In this document: one piece after another, positions 1 to 10,116 of the stretch
Layout: each line of letters opens with the position of its first letter
Numbering within the stretch: position 1 is the stretch's first letter
Source of the DNA: Candidatus Kuenenia stuttgartensis
GTDB taxonomy: Bacteria; Planctomycetota; JAKEIC01; DYIT01
Reading direction: 5' to 3'
DNA: 51,842 nt
NCBI GenBank assembly: GCA_020723505.1
Contig: DYIT01000017.1
Location: 1-51,842, forward strand
Made by a program: the position numbers and the translations under genes
Notes under the pieces: model-generated
Databases searched by the model: none
Seen by the model: the letters and a program-made list of their open reading frames with translations, nothing else
Told to the model about the DNA's origin: nothing

Positions 1-693
1 GTATGCCTGGAGCATGGAGATGCCGAGAGCCGTTTCCTCCGTGCGCCGCTCCTCGGACTGGACGTACAGGTGATCGACGGCGCCTGTGAACAGCTTGCCC
101 TCCTCGACCGGCGCGTCGGCGAAGATAGCGAGGCCGTGCCGGGTTTCGCCTGGATTGAGAGGCGTGGCGTTTATATCGAGGCAGCTCTGGAATTTCATGC
201 CGTATTTCGCCTCGACTGCGTCGTGGACCGATGGGTGGAACCCGTCGTGGTAACAGGCTCCGACCCCTTCGTACCGGGGCAGCATCTTGCCCGTGCCTTC
301 GCCCCAGCGGGTTTCCTTGAGGAGGTCGTCGAACCTTCCGTACATCTCCTTTTCCGTCTCGTATTCCAATCCTTCGACATTCGGGTCCTGTTTTTCGCCG
401 AGCGGGAAGAGAACCCTGTAGTTGGCGTCGGTGGAAATCCAGATGTCGAGGCACATGTTCGATATGGGTTTGGAATCCGGGTTGGAGAACGGGTGCGTTA
501 CCCTGTAGGTGACGTACCAGTAGACCTCCCTGGTGCCGAAGGGGCCGTCGAAGACGAACTTCTGGGGCTTGTCGACCTCGACCTTGAGCTCCCATCTCCT
601 CGGCTCCTTGATTTCCTCGTCCTGGGCGCAGAGGACCGGCGCAGCCAACATTCCCGCAAGCGAAACGCAGCAGAGCCAGGAAAGCCTCGTCAT
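1..693 (-). CDS. Secreted hypothetical protein (3' end outside window)
   Basis: An open frame of 231 codons on the minus strand runs off the left edge of the window, so the C-terminus is missing. It starts at ATG 693, with AGGAG 8 nt upstream. The N-terminus is a signal peptide (hydrophobic stretch about residues 5-21, likely cleavage after VLCA at 20-23). The mature part is rich in Trp, Tyr and acidic residues and looks like an extracytoplasmic beta-rich protein, but I recognise no family. The pseudopilin gene stops 10 bp upstream of this start, so the two are probably co-transcribed. This suggests a secreted partner of the pseudopilin, which is inference only. Confidence 0.75.
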   Translation of the reverse strand, partial: MTRLSWLCCVSLAGMLAAPVLCAQDEEIKEPRRWELKVEVDKPQKFVFDGPFGTREVYWYVTYRVTHPFSNPDSKPISNMCLDIWISTDANYRVLFPLGEKQDPNVEGLEYETEKEMYGRFDDLLKETRWGEGTGKMLPRYEGVGACYHDGFHPSVHDAVEAKYGMKFQSCLDINATPLNPGETRHGLAIFADAPVEEGKLFTGAVDHLYVQSEERRTEETALGISMLQAY

Positions 694-703
694 GTCGAAT
701 CTC

Positions 704-1342
704 CTATTCGTTTGAAAGCCCGTCGAGCGGTTCCTTCGCCCCGTCGCCGATGACCTCGCAGTCGCCGAGGTCCTCCTTCAAGTCGAGGAAATCTATATGG
801 CCGTCGAGGAACAGGACGTTGGCGCCGTCTCCATGGTTGAACTTGTACTTGTCGCCCACGCGCACGAGCCCGTCGCAGACCACGGCAATCTTGGATCCGG
901 GCACCCTTTCCTGGTTGGCCATCTTCATTATTCCGAACGGGGAGCCCGGCGAATTCCTGCGTCCCGCGTAGCTGCAGGTTCCGTCCGGCACGTCGGCCCT
1001 GTCGTCCGAGTTGATGCCGCCGTATGCTTCGCCGTCCTGGTTGTCATGGTCCGTGGACGGGCAGATGAAGACCTTGGCATCCGGGAGGATTCCGGACCTG
1101 TAGAGGGCCACGACGAATTTCTTTCCGTCCAGACGGGGGTGGAAGCGCCTTTTCCCCTTCTGGGACTTGTACTGGATGAGGGCTTCGGCCATGGCCTTCA
1201 TGTTGTTCGAGCATTCGGTCCTGTTGGCCGTTTCGGTCGCGGAGAACACCATGGGCACGACGAGGGCGGCCAGCGTGGCGATGATTGCCATCACCACGAG
1301 GAGCTCGACCAGCGTGAACCCGGTTTTCAGTATCCCTTTCAT
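704..1342 (-). CDS. Type II secretion-like pseudopilin with H-X9-DG motif
   Basis: This 212-aa protein has a class III prepilin leader: G8/F9 cleavage point, sequence GFTLVELLVV and Glu at +5 (E13), followed by a hydrophobic helix to about residue 32. Near the C-terminus, NHGDGANVLFLDGHIDFL matches the H-X9-DG ending of the DUF1559-type pseudopilins common in Planctomycetes, Lentisphaerae and Verrucomicrobia. I chose ATG 1342 because the leader then begins MKGILKTG and GGGAG lies 7 nt upstream; the frame stays open 14 codons further. It is processed by a prepilin peptidase encoded elsewhere. It precedes the secreted protein at 693 by 10 bp. Confidence 0.85.
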   Translation of the reverse strand: MKGILKTGFTLVELLVVMAIIATLAALVVPMVFSATETANRTECSNNMKAMAEALIQYKSQKGKRRFHPRLDGKKFVVALYRSGILPDAKVFICPSTDHDNQDGEAYGGINSDDRADVPDGTCSYAGRRNSPGSPFGIMKMANQERVPGSKIAVVCDGLVRVGDKYKFNHGDGANVLFLDGHIDFLDLKEDLGDCEVIGDGAKEPLDGLSNE

Positions 1343-1461
1343 GCCATGTCTCCCAATCCGGTGCAAGTCGCCGATAGCGGACAATTTAGCACCACCGGAG
1401 CGCTCTTACAAGGCAATTCCCGGCAGTCTTCCGCACGGGGAAAGGCGGGGACCGATTCGCG

Positions 1462-1626
1462 CTATTTCACCGACGTCCAGCTCTTCGGGTCCCAGCCGTT
1501 CTTCCGGATGACCATGCTTTTGCAGTCCTTGCATTCGAAGAGCAGGAACTTCCGCCCCTGGGCGTCGGTCTCCTCGTCGACTTTAGCGTATGTTCCCTTG
1601 CCGCAGCGTATGCACTTGTCGTCCAT
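1462..1626 (-). CDS. Small zinc-ribbon protein, 54 aa
   Basis: This short minus-strand frame starts at ATG 1626, with GGAGG 6 nt upstream, and stops at TAG 1462-1464. The protein has two CxxC knuckles (C5/C8 and C32/C35) separated by about 24 residues, a typical single zinc ribbon, and a Lys/Trp-rich tail. It follows ahcY by 51 bp in the same direction, so it may be the last gene of a metK-ahcY transcript. The function is unknown; nucleic-acid or protein binding would be usual for such a ribbon. The coding call rests on the good RBS and the paired cysteines. Confidence 0.7.
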   Translation of the reverse strand: MDDKCIRCGKGTYAKVDEETDAQGRKFLLFECKDCKSMVIRKNGWDPKSWTSVK

Positions 1627-1677
1627 TCATCTCCTCCGGAAAAGCTTTCCGGGACAACCATATACCGGCAGTCCCGG

Positions 1678-2931
1678 TTACGTTCCTTCTGCAAAGCCGT
1701 GCATGTACTCGACCTGCTCTGGAGTGAGAGTATCTATTTTCAGGCCCATGGTTTCAAGCTTGAGTCTGCCGATTTCCGCATCCTGGGCAGGATCAATGTC
1801 GTAGACGTCGGGCTTGCGCCTCTTCTTTTCCGTATGGAGCCCGTGGAGGGCCATGAACTGGTTCGCGAAGGACATGTCCATCACTTCGGAGGGGTGACCC
1901 TCGGCCGAAGCAAGGTTGACCAGCCTGCCCTTTGCGAGCACGTAGATCCTTTTTCCTCCCTTGAGGACGTATTCATCGTTGTTCGGCCTGACCTCCCGCG
2001 ATGATTTGGCCATGGAAGCAAGGTGCTTCAGATTGACTTCGCAGTCGTAGTGGCCGGTGTTGCAGACGATTGCGCCGTCCTTCATGGCCTTGAAGTGGCG
2101 GTCAACAATCACGTCCTTCACGCCCGTCGCTGTGATGAAGATGTCTCCCTCCGCAGCGGCTTCGTCCATCGTCGCCACACGCATGCCGTCCAGGGTCGCC
2201 CTGAGGGCCGCGACCGGATTCACTTCCGTGACCAAAACGTTCGCCCCGAGCCCCTTCGCCCTGATGGCGACGCCCCTGCCGCAGTGGCCGTAGCCGCAGA
2301 CCACGAAGGTCTTGCCGGCAATCAGCACGTTGGTGGCCCTCAGGATGCCGTCAATCGAGGACTGGCCGGTGCCGTAGACGTTGTCGAAGTCCCACTTGGT
2401 CTGGGCATCGTTCACGGCGACGATGGGGTAGAGCAGCTTGCCGGCCTTCGCCATGGACCTGATTCTGTGCACTCCGGTCGTGGTTTCCTCGGTCCCGCCG
2501 CGCAACTTCGGCGCCATCTCGGGGTGCTTCGAGTGAATCGTGAAAATCAAATCAGCCCCGTCGTCCAGGGTGAGGTTCGGTCCGAATTCCAGGGTCTTCT
2601 CGATTGCCCAGTAGAACTCCTCGGTGTTCATGCCATGCCATGCGTACACGGAGAGTCCTTCGTCGGCCAGGGCCGCGGCGATGTCGTCCTTCGTGGAGAG
2701 CGGATTGCAGCCCGACCATGAAATCTCGGCTCCGCAGGCAACGAGGGTGCGGACGAGGACAGCCGTCTCCTTCGTGACGTGCAGGCACCCTGCGATTTTT
2801 GCGCCCTTCAGGTCCTTCGTCTCCCCGTATCTCTTGCGGATGGCCATGAGAACGGGCATCCTCGATTCCGCCCACTCGATCTTCTTCCTGCCCTCATCGG
2901 CCAGTTTCATGTCCTTGACCTTGTACTTCAA
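1678..2931 (-). CDS. ahcY: Adenosylhomocysteinase (SAH hydrolase)
   Basis: This 417-aa cytoplasmic enzyme splits S-adenosylhomocysteine to adenosine and homocysteine, removing the product of SAM-dependent methylation. The NAD-binding Rossmann motif GYGHCGRG lies at residues 213-220. The substrate region includes LDDGAD at 122-127, TEETTTG at 147-153 and NDAQTKWDFDN at 174-184. It lacks the roughly 40-residue insertion of many proteobacterial and eukaryotic enzymes, so it resembles the shorter archaeal and thermophile-type form. The C-terminus ends shortly after the cofactor domain without the long KPxxYRY tail. It follows metK by 42 bp, so SAM synthesis and SAH recycling are encoded together. 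Confidence 0.95.
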   Translation of the reverse strand: MKYKVKDMKLADEGRKKIEWAESRMPVLMAIRKRYGETKDLKGAKIAGCLHVTKETAVLVRTLVACGAEISWSGCNPLSTKDDIAAALADEGLSVYAWHGMNTEEFYWAIEKTLEFGPNLTLDDGADLIFTIHSKHPEMAPKLRGGTEETTTGVHRIRSMAKAGKLLYPIVAVNDAQTKWDFDNVYGTGQSSIDGILRATNVLIAGKTFVVCGYGHCGRGVAIRAKGLGANVLVTEVNPVAALRATLDGMRVATMDEAAAEGDIFITATGVKDVIVDRHFKAMKDGAIVCNTGHYDCEVNLKHLASMAKSSREVRPNNDEYVLKGGKRIYVLAKGRLVNLASAEGHPSEVMDMSFANQFMALHGLHTEKKRRKPDVYDIDPAQDAEIGRLKLETMGLKIDTLTPEQVEYMHGFAEGT

Positions 2932-2973
2932 GATTGTCCTCCTAACGATTCCCGCGGCAGCGGGCGATCAGCG

Positions 2974-4146
2974 TTACAGCCCGGCCATGCCCTTGATTTT
3001 CTCCGCCATGGCCGTGCTCTCCCAGGTGAATGCGTCCCCGGTGCGGCCGAAATGCCCGAACCTCGCGGTATCGCGGAACACGGGCCTGCGCAGGTTCAAG
3101 TACTCAATCATGCCTTTGGGCTTCAGGGGGAAGACGTCGCGGATTATCTTCTCAATTTTAGACTCCTCCATTTTCCCGGTCCCCCTCGTGTCCACGAGCA
3201 GCGAAACTGGATCGGCGACGCCGATTGAATACGACACCTGGACTTCGCAGCAGTCCGCCAGCCCGGCGGCCACGATGTTCTTCGCGACGTGCCTCATCAT
3301 GTACGACGCCGTCCTGTCCACCTTGGTCGGATCCTTGCCGGAGAAGGCTCCGCCCCCGTGCCTGCCCATCCCCCCGTACGTGTCGACGATTATCTTGCGT
3401 CCCGTGAGCCCGCAATCGGCCTTCGGGCCTCCGCAGACGAATCTCCCGGTGGGGTTGACGTGGATAATCGTTTTAGAGTCGAGGAGCCCCTGGGGGATGA
3501 CGTTCTTTATTATCTTCTCGATGACGCCGTTCTTAATCTCGTCGTAAGAGACCTTCGCGTCATGCTGGGTCGAGAGGACTATGGTGTGAATACGCACCGG
3601 CTTCCCGCTGTCGTACTCCACTGTGACCTGCGATTTCGCGTCGGGCTTGACGAAATCCAGTATCTTCTTCTGCCGCGTCTCGGCCTGCCTCATCATGAGT
3701 TTGTGCGCGAGCATAATCGGCATCGGCATGTATTCCGGGGTTTCCCTGCAAGCGAAGCCGAACATCATGCCCTGGTCGCCTGCGCCCATCTCCTTGTGCA
3801 GCCCCTGCCCTTCGGTGACGCCCTGGCAGATGTCCGGGGACTGCCTGTCGACGCTTATGACGACGCCGCAGGAATCGGCGTCGAAACCGAGCGCCGGATC
3901 GTCGTAGCCGATTGACCTTATTGTGTTCCGCGCGACGTCCTGGAAGTTTACGTGGCAGGTCGTGGTTATTTCCCCGGATACTACGACGAGTCCCGTCTTG
4001 ACCAGTGTCTCGCAAGCGACCCTCCCGTTCGGGTCCTGCTCCAGCACGGCGTCGAGGACCGAGTCGCTAATCTGGTCGGCGACCTTGTCGGGGTGCCCCA
4101 TGGAAACGGACTCGGAGGTGAAGAGGTACCGCCCTTTGCGAATCAT
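2974..4146 (-). CDS. metK: S-adenosylmethionine synthetase
   Basis: This 390-aa enzyme forms SAM from methionine and ATP. The motifs are all present: GHPDK at 17-21, the signature [10 protein letters not shown] at 121-130 and the phosphate-binding loop [15 protein letters not shown] at 264-278. The length is normal for the family. It is the first gene of a metK-ahcY-zinc ribbon run. The 102 bp upstream is too short for a SAM riboswitch and I see no such fold there; a candidate promoter lies at 4193-4221. Confidence 0.97.
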   Translation of the reverse strand: MIRKGRYLFTSESVSMGHPDKVADQISDSVLDAVLEQDPNGRVACETLVKTGLVVVSGEITTTCHVNFQDVARNTIRSIGYDDPALGFDADSCGVVISVDRQSPDICQGVTEGQGLHKEMGAGDQGMMFGFACRETPEYMPMPIMLAHKLMMRQAETRQKKILDFVKPDAKSQVTVEYDSGKPVRIHTIVLSTQHDAKVSYDEIKNGVIEKIIKNVIPQGLLDSKTIIHVNPTGRFVCGGPKADCGLTGRKIIVDTYGGMGRHGGGAFSGKDPTKVDRTASYMMRHVAKNIVAAGLADCCEVQVSYSIGVADPVSLLVDTRGTGKMEESKIEKIIRDVFPLKPKGMIEYLNLRRPVFRDTARFGHFGRTGDAFTWESTAMAEKIKGMAGL

Positions 4147-4192
4147 CCGCAGTTCTCCAAAACCGGCTTTTTTTCCTGCTGTGAAAACCGAA

Positions 4193-4221
4193 AGATTACG
4201 AAATTCGGGGATTCATGGCAA
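4193..4221 (-). promoter_or_regulatory. Candidate sigma-70 promoter of metK
   Basis: On the minus strand, TTGCCA (4221-4216) and TAATCT (4198-4193) are separated by exactly 17 bp. The -35 matches 5 of 6 consensus positions; the -10 is weak. The position, about 50 nt upstream of the metK start, is suitable. This is pattern matching only. Confidence 0.35.
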
Positions 4222-4248
4222 TCCAAATTCCGGACTGAGCGCCATGGG

Positions 4249-5667
4249 CTAGAATATCTTTCCCGGGTTCAGGATACCGGCCGGATCGAAGGCAGCCTTG
4301 ATGCGCTTCATGAGCCTGATTTGGTTCCTGCTGAACTTGAGATGCATGAAGTCCTTCTTGGCGAGTCCGATTCCGTGCTCTCCGGAGAGCGTGCCGCCCA
4401 ATCCTACTGCCAGGGTGAAGATGTCCGCCATTATCTCCTTGCGAAGCCCGGCCCACGCCTGCTCGTCCCTTTCCCCCCGGAGCACGTTCACGTGGACATT
4501 GCCGTCGCCTGCGTGGCCGAAGCACGCGATTTCGACGCGGTATTTCCTCTCTATGTCCTTTAGCCCGAGCACCAGGCCGGGCAGCGAAGCGGGAGGCACG
4601 GCCACGTCCTCGGAGAACTTGGTCCTGCAGCGGGCGAGAAGGGCTTCCCGCAATTTCCTGCGCATTTCCCACAGCCTTTCCTTCTCAGAGCTGCTGGCGG
4701 CGACGAAGACGTCTCCGGCTCCGCATGCCTGGCATATTTCGCCCACCTTGAGCGATTCCCTTTCCACGGTTTCGGGATTGGACCCGTCAATCTGGAAGAT
4801 GAGCGCGGCTTCGGCCCCCTCCACGCCGCGCGGGAGGCGGCCGAGGAGGTCCTTCGCAGCCCTGATGCACAGGGCGTCCATGAACTCGATTGCCGCCGGC
4901 ACGGTCCCGGACCCGACGACCGCCGACGCGCAGGCTGCGGCTGCGCCGACCCCGCCGAAGGGGACGAGGAGATCGGCCGAGGCTGCGGGCTTCGGGAGAA
5001 GCCTGAGCACGATTTCGGTGACCACGGCCAGCGTGCCTTCCGAGCCGACAAGGAGCCCGATTATGTCGTAGCCTGCGACGTCCTTCTTGACCTTTCCGCC
5101 CCACCTCTCGATCGCGCCCGAGGCGAGAACGCATTCGATTCCGGTGACGAAATTACCGGTCACCCCGTACTTGACCGCCCGCGGCCCGCCGGCGCATTCC
5201 GCGACGTTGCCCCCGATGGTGCACGAATCGAGGCTGGCAGGATCAGGCGGGTAGAACAGCCCCTTCTCCTCAACCGCCCTGTGCAGGACCCCGGTCACCA
5301 CGCCGGGCTGCACGACCGCGGCGAGGTTGTCCCTGTCGATTTCGAGAATCGAGTTCATCCTCTCGAGCGACAGGACCAGTCCTCCGGCGACCGGAAGGGC
5401 GCCTCCCGTGACCCCGGTGCCTCCCGTCCTCGGAGTGACGGGCACTCCGAACCTCGAAGCGAGCCTGAGGATGGCGGATACCTGCCCGGTATCCAAGGCC
5501 AGGGCGACGGCTTCGGGCCTCATGAACAGGCCTTCGGTCTCGTCCCTGCAGTATTTCTCCACGGATTCCCGTGAGACCAGGAGCGCTCCTGGCCCGAGAA
5601 CGCCTTCGATGCGCGAGAGGAACGCGTCAGGCATGGGGCCGGCTGCTGTTTTGCGGGGGCGGGTCAT
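4249..5667 (-). CDS. GlcD-type FAD-linked oxidase (glycolate / D-lactate dehydrogenase family)
   Basis: This 472-aa protein has an N-terminal FAD-binding PCMH domain with TPRTGGTGVTGGALP at 78-92. The C-terminal FAD-oxidase domain contains FGHAGDGNVHVN from 383 and the closing SGEHGIG around 428-434. Enzymes of this family oxidise 2-hydroxyacids such as glycolate or D-lactate; the substrate cannot be read from the sequence. No adjacent GlcE, GlcF or iron-sulfur partner is seen. The start ATG 5667 overlaps the stop of the upstream membrane-protein gene as ATGA, with GAGGGG just before it, so the two are translationally coupled. The frame extends 22 codons further upstream, but only inside that gene. 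Confidence 0.88.
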   Translation of the reverse strand: MTRPRKTAAGPMPDAFLSRIEGVLGPGALLVSRESVEKYCRDETEGLFMRPEAVALALDTGQVSAILRLASRFGVPVTPRTGGTGVTGGALPVAGGLVLSLERMNSILEIDRDNLAAVVQPGVVTGVLHRAVEEKGLFYPPDPASLDSCTIGGNVAECAGGPRAVKYGVTGNFVTGIECVLASGAIERWGGKVKKDVAGYDIIGLLVGSEGTLAVVTEIVLRLLPKPAASADLLVPFGGVGAAAACASAVVGSGTVPAAIEFMDALCIRAAKDLLGRLPRGVEGAEAALIFQIDGSNPETVERESLKVGEICQACGAGDVFVAASSSEKERLWEMRRKLREALLARCRTKFSEDVAVPPASLPGLVLGLKDIERKYRVEIACFGHAGDGNVHVNVLRGERDEQAWAGLRKEIMADIFTLAVGLGGTLSGEHGIGLAKKDFMHLKFSRNQIRLMKRIKAAFDPAGILNPGKIF

Positions 5668-6530
5668 TTCCCCTCGCGCAAGGCGCCGAATCCGCCGAGT
5701 GACTCGCGGACGAAGGACAGGTCGGAAGCCCATTCCCTGAGGAAGTACTCCTCAATCGGCCCGGCTTTGCGGATCTCGACGCCCTGAAGCCTGATGAGGA
5801 AATGCGAGAAGTTGAGCACTTTTCCCTTCCCGATGACTATGTCGCCGCGCGCTAAGCCCTCGGCGGTCGGCCCGCCGGCCGGGATCTCATAGTGGACGTC
5901 GTCGTCGAACTTGTTCAGCGCCTCCCTCAGGTTCGGCACGTCGACGAGTATCTCCTCCACCCCGCCGGAAGTCGTCCCGGTCCTGCAGTAGACGCCGGCG
6001 AAAATGACCTCCTTGCCGAGCCATTTGTTCTCGAGGCTTCGTATGGTCTTGTCGCGGTTCACCTCGAGAATCAGGTTCCTTTCGAGCTGATCGTAGACGG
6101 TCCTGATTTGAATCCACGCCTGCTCTTCGTACAGGTCCCTGTACTTGACGTAGCAGTACCTGTGGCCGGCGAAGACCGCGGTGATGAGCACGATGAGGAC
6201 TGCCGAGGAGGCATAGACTGCCTTCCTGGCCCGAGAGCCCGAATCCCCCTTGCCGCGCAAACGGTCCGCGGCGGAATCCTCGGGCGGCTTCTGCTGTCCC
6301 GGAGGGGCCGCTTCGCCGGGTTTCCGGGACTTTCCGTCGACTGCCTGGGAGACAGCGGCGTCCCAGTTCTCCTTCCGTTCCCTGAACCGTCCAATCGCGG
6401 AATCCACGGACTGCTTCAAAGGAGCGGGGGGCGATTCGCCCGGCTTGCGGACCTTACCGTTTCCCGGTTGCGGGACGCGGGGATCCGCCGGTTTATCAGG
6501 ACGGCCTTCGCCGTTCCCCTTTGATTCCAT
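5664..6530 (-). CDS. Single-pass membrane protein, unknown function
   Basis: This 288-aa protein starts at ATG 6530 with GGAG 6 nt upstream. Residues 1-103 are Pro/Lys/Glu-rich and probably disordered, with an imperfect internal repeat (GKVRKPGE at 25-32, GKSRKPGE at 66-73, each near a D/E-S-A segment). One transmembrane helix lies at about 104-122. The 165-residue C-terminal domain contains a segment KEVIFAGVYCRTGTTSGG and may be OB-like; I do not recognise it. It is coupled by ATGA to the GlcD-type gene and divergent from mnmG. The open frame continues far upstream into mnmG, but that part is antisense shadow. Confidence 0.7.
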   Translation of the reverse strand: MESKGNGEGRPDKPADPRVPQPGNGKVRKPGESPPAPLKQSVDSAIGRFRERKENWDAAVSQAVDGKSRKPGEAAPPGQQKPPEDSAADRLRGKGDSGSRARKAVYASSAVLIVLITAVFAGHRYCYVKYRDLYEEQAWIQIRTVYDQLERNLILEVNRDKTIRSLENKWLGKEVIFAGVYCRTGTTSGGVEEILVDVPNLREALNKFDDDVHYEIPAGGPTAEGLARGDIVIGKGKVLNFSHFLIRLQGVEIRKAGPIEEYFLREWASDLSFVRESLGGFGALREGK

Positions 6531-6689
6531 CTCAATCTCCGAATCTGCGCGGACGGACGGTTCAGCCGAGTTGGGATTCTCGCGGTTTCGCCTTCCGCGG
6601 TCAAGGCCCGCGCCGCGTGCTTCGTGCGGAAACACGATGCCCGGAGGGAGCCTGCGATGTAGAATACGGCGGCGATTCGGGGAGGAAGC

Positions 6690-8543
6690 ATGTTCGAGAA
6701 GACATACGACGTCATTGTCGTGGGCGGGGGCCACGCGGGGATAGAGGCCGCCCTGGCCGCCGCGCGCACCGGAGCCGGCACGATTCTCGTCACGATGAAC
6801 CTCGACACGGTGGGCAGGATGCCGTGCAATCCGGCGATAGGCGGGCTTGCGAAGGGCCAGATGGTGAGGGAGATTGACGCCCTGGGCGGCGAGATGGGCA
6901 GGGCGGCGGACGCGACCGGCATACAGTTCCGCATGCTGAACACGAAGAAGGGCCCCGCCGTCCGCGCGCCGAGGGCGCAGGCCGACAAAGCCGCCTATCA
7001 CGCCTACATGAAATCCGTAATCGAGAGGCAGCCTGACCTGCGCGTCGTCGAGGAGACCGTGACCGCCGTGGATGCGGCGGGAGGGGCGGTCACCGGAGTC
7101 ACGATAGGCAGGGGATTCGGGCTTCGGGGCAGGGCGGTCGTCCTTGCGTGCGGGACGTTCCTCAACGGCGTGATTCACACCGGCGAAGACGTGCGTCCGG
7201 CGGGCCGGGCGGGCGAACCTCCGTCGCTTCTGCTTTCAGATTCGCTTCGCGGCCTGGGAATCGCTCTGGGGAGATTCAAGACCGGCACTCCCCCGAGGAT
7301 ATCCGCCCGGACAATAGATTTTTCCGGGCTCGAGACGCAGCGGGGGGACGATCCTCCGCCGCTCTTCTCGTATGGCGCCAGGGCTCCGGCGCTAAGGCAG
7401 GTGCCGTGCCACGTCACGTGGACGAACCCCGAGGTCCACCGGCTCATCCTCTCGAACCTTCACAGGGCTCCGCTCTATACCGGCCAAATCAAGTCCGCAG
7501 GGCCCAGGTACTGCCCGTCGATTGAGACCAAGGTAACCAGGTTCCCGGACAAGAACGCGCACCAGATCTATCTCGAGCCCGAAGGTCTCGACACGGAAGA
7601 AATCTACTGCAACGGGATTTCCACGTCCCTTCCGCGCGACCTTCAAATCGGCATGGTCCGCATGATTAAAGGGCTCGAGAACGCTGAAATAGTAAGGTTC
7701 GGCTATGCCGTGGAATACGATTACGCCGATCCGCGGCAGCTCGGGCCGGACCTCGAGTCGAGGGCGGTCAGGGGCCTTTTCCTGGCCGGCCAGATCAACG
7801 GGACGTCGGGATACGAGGAGGCGGCGGCACAGGGAATCATCGCGGGAATCAACGCCGCGGCCTCCGCCAGGGGCGTTCCAGGGCTGGTTCTCGGCAGGAA
7901 CGAGGCGTACATCGGGGTGATGATTGATGACCTGGTCACCAAGGGCGCGGACGAGCCGTACCGCATGTTCACCTCGAGGGCCGAGCACAGGCTTTTCCTG
8001 AGGCAGGACAACGCGGATTTGAGGCTGGGCGGGCACGGCCATGACAGGGGCCTGGTCACCGCCGCGAGGATGGAGGATATAGGGAGGCTCAAGGAGAACG
8101 TTTCCTCAATCATCGCTTCGTTGGGCCGCATGCGCGAAGGGAACAGGTCTCTCGCGGAGCTGCTGAGACGGCCCGGAATCGCGCTTGCCGGCCTTTGCAG
8201 CGGCAGGCCGGAACTCGAGCGCCTGTGCATGGACTCAAGAGCCGTGGAGCAGGCGGAGATATCGGTCAAGTACGAGGGCTACCTGAAAAGGCACGAGGCG
8301 TTCTTGGATAGGATGAGGGAACTCGAGAGAGTCAGGATTCCGCCCGGCCTGGATTTCTCGAGCATACGGGAAATCGGCTTCGAGAGCCGCGAGAAGCTCT
8401 CCAAGGCGAGGCCGCGCGATCTCGCGGAGGCCGGCCGCATTCCCGGCGTCACGCCGGCCGATCTTTCGGTCCTGCTCGTGCTCATCGAATCGATGCGGGG
8501 CCGCCGCGGGGAAGGGTCGGCGGAGTTGCAGGAAGATGAATGA
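6690..8543 (+). CDS. mnmG: tRNA uridine-5-carboxymethylaminomethyl modification enzyme MnmG (GidA)
   Basis: This 617-aa FAD protein, together with MnmE, places the carboxymethylaminomethyl group on U34 of certain tRNAs. The N-terminal dinucleotide-binding motif is [11 protein letters not shown] at 10-20. Family signatures follow, including [20 protein letters not shown] and NGISTSLP, and the mid-protein [16 protein letters not shown]. The C-terminal GidA domain carries the [16 protein letters not shown] and YEGYL segments. The start ATG 6690 has GGGGAGG 4 nt upstream. It is divergent from the gene at 6530 and convergent with fabF. mnmE is not in the window. Confidence 0.97.
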   Translation: MFEKTYDVIVVGGGHAGIEAALAAARTGAGTILVTMNLDTVGRMPCNPAIGGLAKGQMVREIDALGGEMGRAADATGIQFRMLNTKKGPAVRAPRAQADKAAYHAYMKSVIERQPDLRVVEETVTAVDAAGGAVTGVTIGRGFGLRGRAVVLACGTFLNGVIHTGEDVRPAGRAGEPPSLLLSDSLRGLGIALGRFKTGTPPRISARTIDFSGLETQRGDDPPPLFSYGARAPALRQVPCHVTWTNPEVHRLILSNLHRAPLYTGQIKSAGPRYCPSIETKVTRFPDKNAHQIYLEPEGLDTEEIYCNGISTSLPRDLQIGMVRMIKGLENAEIVRFGYAVEYDYADPRQLGPDLESRAVRGLFLAGQINGTSGYEEAAAQGIIAGINAAASARGVPGLVLGRNEAYIGVMIDDLVTKGADEPYRMFTSRAEHRLFLRQDNADLRLGGHGHDRGLVTAARMEDIGRLKENVSSIIASLGRMREGNRSLAELLRRPGIALAGLCSGRPELERLCMDSRAVEQAEISVKYEGYLKRHEAFLDRMRELERVRIPPGLDFSSIREIGFESREKLSKARPRDLAEAGRIPGVTPADLSVLLVLIESMRGRRGEGSAELQEDE

Positions 8544-8627
8544 GACCTGGTCCGTTTATTTGCCTGCGGGAGCCGCCGGGGAATTTTCTGCAGGAGCAAG
8601 GCGGCGATTATCCGATGTGCGCGAAGA

Positions 8628-9869
8628 TCAGCCCCTGAACTTCCGGAGCGCGATGGTGCAGTTGTGCCCCCCGAATCCGAATGAGTTGCTCAGCGCGACG
8701 TTCATGGCCACTTCCCTGGCCCCCTCGGGGACGTAGTCCAGGTCGCAGGCCTCGTCGCGAGTCTCGTAGTTGATTGTCGGATGCACGACGTCCTCGTAGA
8801 CGGAAAGCGCGGTCATGGCCAGTTCCGGCGCTCCCGATGCCCCCAGGAGGTGCCCAATCATGGATTTGGTGGAACTAATCGCCACTTTCCCCGCGTGATC
8901 ACCGAGCGCCGCCTTGATGGCCCTCGACTCCATCGGGTCGTTGAACGGCGTTGAAGTCCCGTGGGCGTTTATGTATGTGACATCCTCAGCCGAGACCCCC
9001 GCGTCCCTCAAGGACATGCGGATTGACTCGGCCGCCCCGCTGCCGTCCTCCTTGGGTTCCGTGATGTGGAACGCGTCGCAGGTGGCGCCGAAACCGACGA
9101 TTTCGGCGTAGATCCGCGCGTCACGCCTTCTCGCGTGCTCGAGCTCCTCGAGCAAAAGCGCGCCCGCCCCTTCGCCCATCACGAATCCGTCGCGGTCCTT
9201 GTCGAACGGACGGCTGGCCTTCTCGGGCGCGTCGTTCCTGGTGGACAGGGCCCTGAGGGAACAGAAGCCGGCCAGCCCCACCGGGGTCAGGGCGGCTTCG
9301 GAGCCGCCGGTAATCATCACATCCGCGTCTCCCCATGCAATCGTCCTGAATGCGGTGCCGATTGCGTGGTTCGCCGACGCGCATGCGGAGGACACGACGA
9401 AGTTCGGGCCCTGCAGCCCGTACATAATCGCCACGTGTCCCGTGACCGCGTTGGCCATCATGCGGGGAATGAAGAACGGAGAGCACCTGTCGGGACCTTT
9501 TTCCAGGATTTTCTTGTACTGCTCCTCGAAGGTGATTATGCCGCCGATTCCGGTCCCGATTATGGCTCCGGCGCGGGTCAGGTCACAGCTGGAGAGATTG
9601 ATGCCCGAATCCTCGATGGCCATTTTCGAGCATGCGACCCCGTACTGGCTGAAGAGGTCGATTTTCTTCGAAGTCTTCGTGTCCATCCATTTCTCAGGAT
9701 TGAAGTCCTTGACCTCGGAGCCAATCCTGGTCGTGAACGGAGAAGGATCAAATTTCTGAATCAGGGTAACCGCGCTCTTGCCCCGCTTCACCTTGTCCCA
9801 TGTGTCATGGACGTCGAATCCGTGACCGGTCACGGTACCAAGTCCCGTTATGACCACGCGTCGTTTCAT
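8628..9869 (-). CDS. fabF: Beta-ketoacyl-ACP synthase II
   Basis: This 413-aa condensing enzyme elongates acyl-ACP with malonyl-ACP. The catalytic triad is Cys163 (in SSACASANHAIG), His303 (NAHGTST) and His340 (KSMIGHLLGA). The Gly-rich C-terminal NSFGFGGHN is present. It follows acpP by 4 bp, the usual acpP-fabF pairing, and is the last gene of the cluster; mnmG converges from the other side. Confidence 0.97.
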   Translation of the reverse strand: MKRRVVITGLGTVTGHGFDVHDTWDKVKRGKSAVTLIQKFDPSPFTTRIGSEVKDFNPEKWMDTKTSKKIDLFSQYGVACSKMAIEDSGINLSSCDLTRAGAIIGTGIGGIITFEEQYKKILEKGPDRCSPFFIPRMMANAVTGHVAIMYGLQGPNFVVSSACASANHAIGTAFRTIAWGDADVMITGGSEAALTPVGLAGFCSLRALSTRNDAPEKASRPFDKDRDGFVMGEGAGALLLEELEHARRRDARIYAEIVGFGATCDAFHITEPKEDGSGAAESIRMSLRDAGVSAEDVTYINAHGTSTPFNDPMESRAIKAALGDHAGKVAISSTKSMIGHLLGASGAPELAMTALSVYEDVVHPTINYETRDEACDLDYVPEGAREVAMNVALSNSFGFGGHNCTIALRKFRG

Positions 9870-9873
9870 GTCC

Positions 9874-10116
9874 CTAACTTCTCTCTTTTACATAGGATAT
9901 GGCGTCGCCGACGGTCTGGATTTTCTCGGCGTCCTCGTCGGGTATGCTCAGATCGAACGCGTCCTCAAACTCCATAATCAGCTCGACCGTATCCAGGGAG
10001 TCGGCACCCAGGTCGTTTATGAACGAAGTTTCGGGCGTCACCTTGTCCTTGGTCACGCCCATCTGCTCGCAGACGATCTCGATCACTTTCTCCTTGATTT
10101 TATCTTCGTTAGCCAC
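9874..10116 (-). CDS. acpP: Acyl carrier protein
   Basis: This 80-aa acidic helical protein has the phosphopantetheine attachment serine Ser40 in [10 protein letters not shown]. It carries growing acyl chains for the Fab enzymes. The start is GTG 10116, with a full AGGAGG 6 nt upstream, the strongest Shine-Dalgarno sequence in this cluster, as expected for a very abundant protein. It is 139 bp from the epimerase gene upstream, the largest gap in the cluster, so it may have its own promoter. Confidence 0.97.
   Translation of the reverse strand: MANEDKIKEKVIEIVCEQMGVTKDKVTPETSFINDLGADSLDTVELIMEFEDAFDLSIPDEDAEKIQTVGDAISYVKERS

Noticed and set aside
4147-4248. SAM riboswitch upstream of metK
   Set aside because: Only 102 bp, with no P1-P4-like stems by eye.
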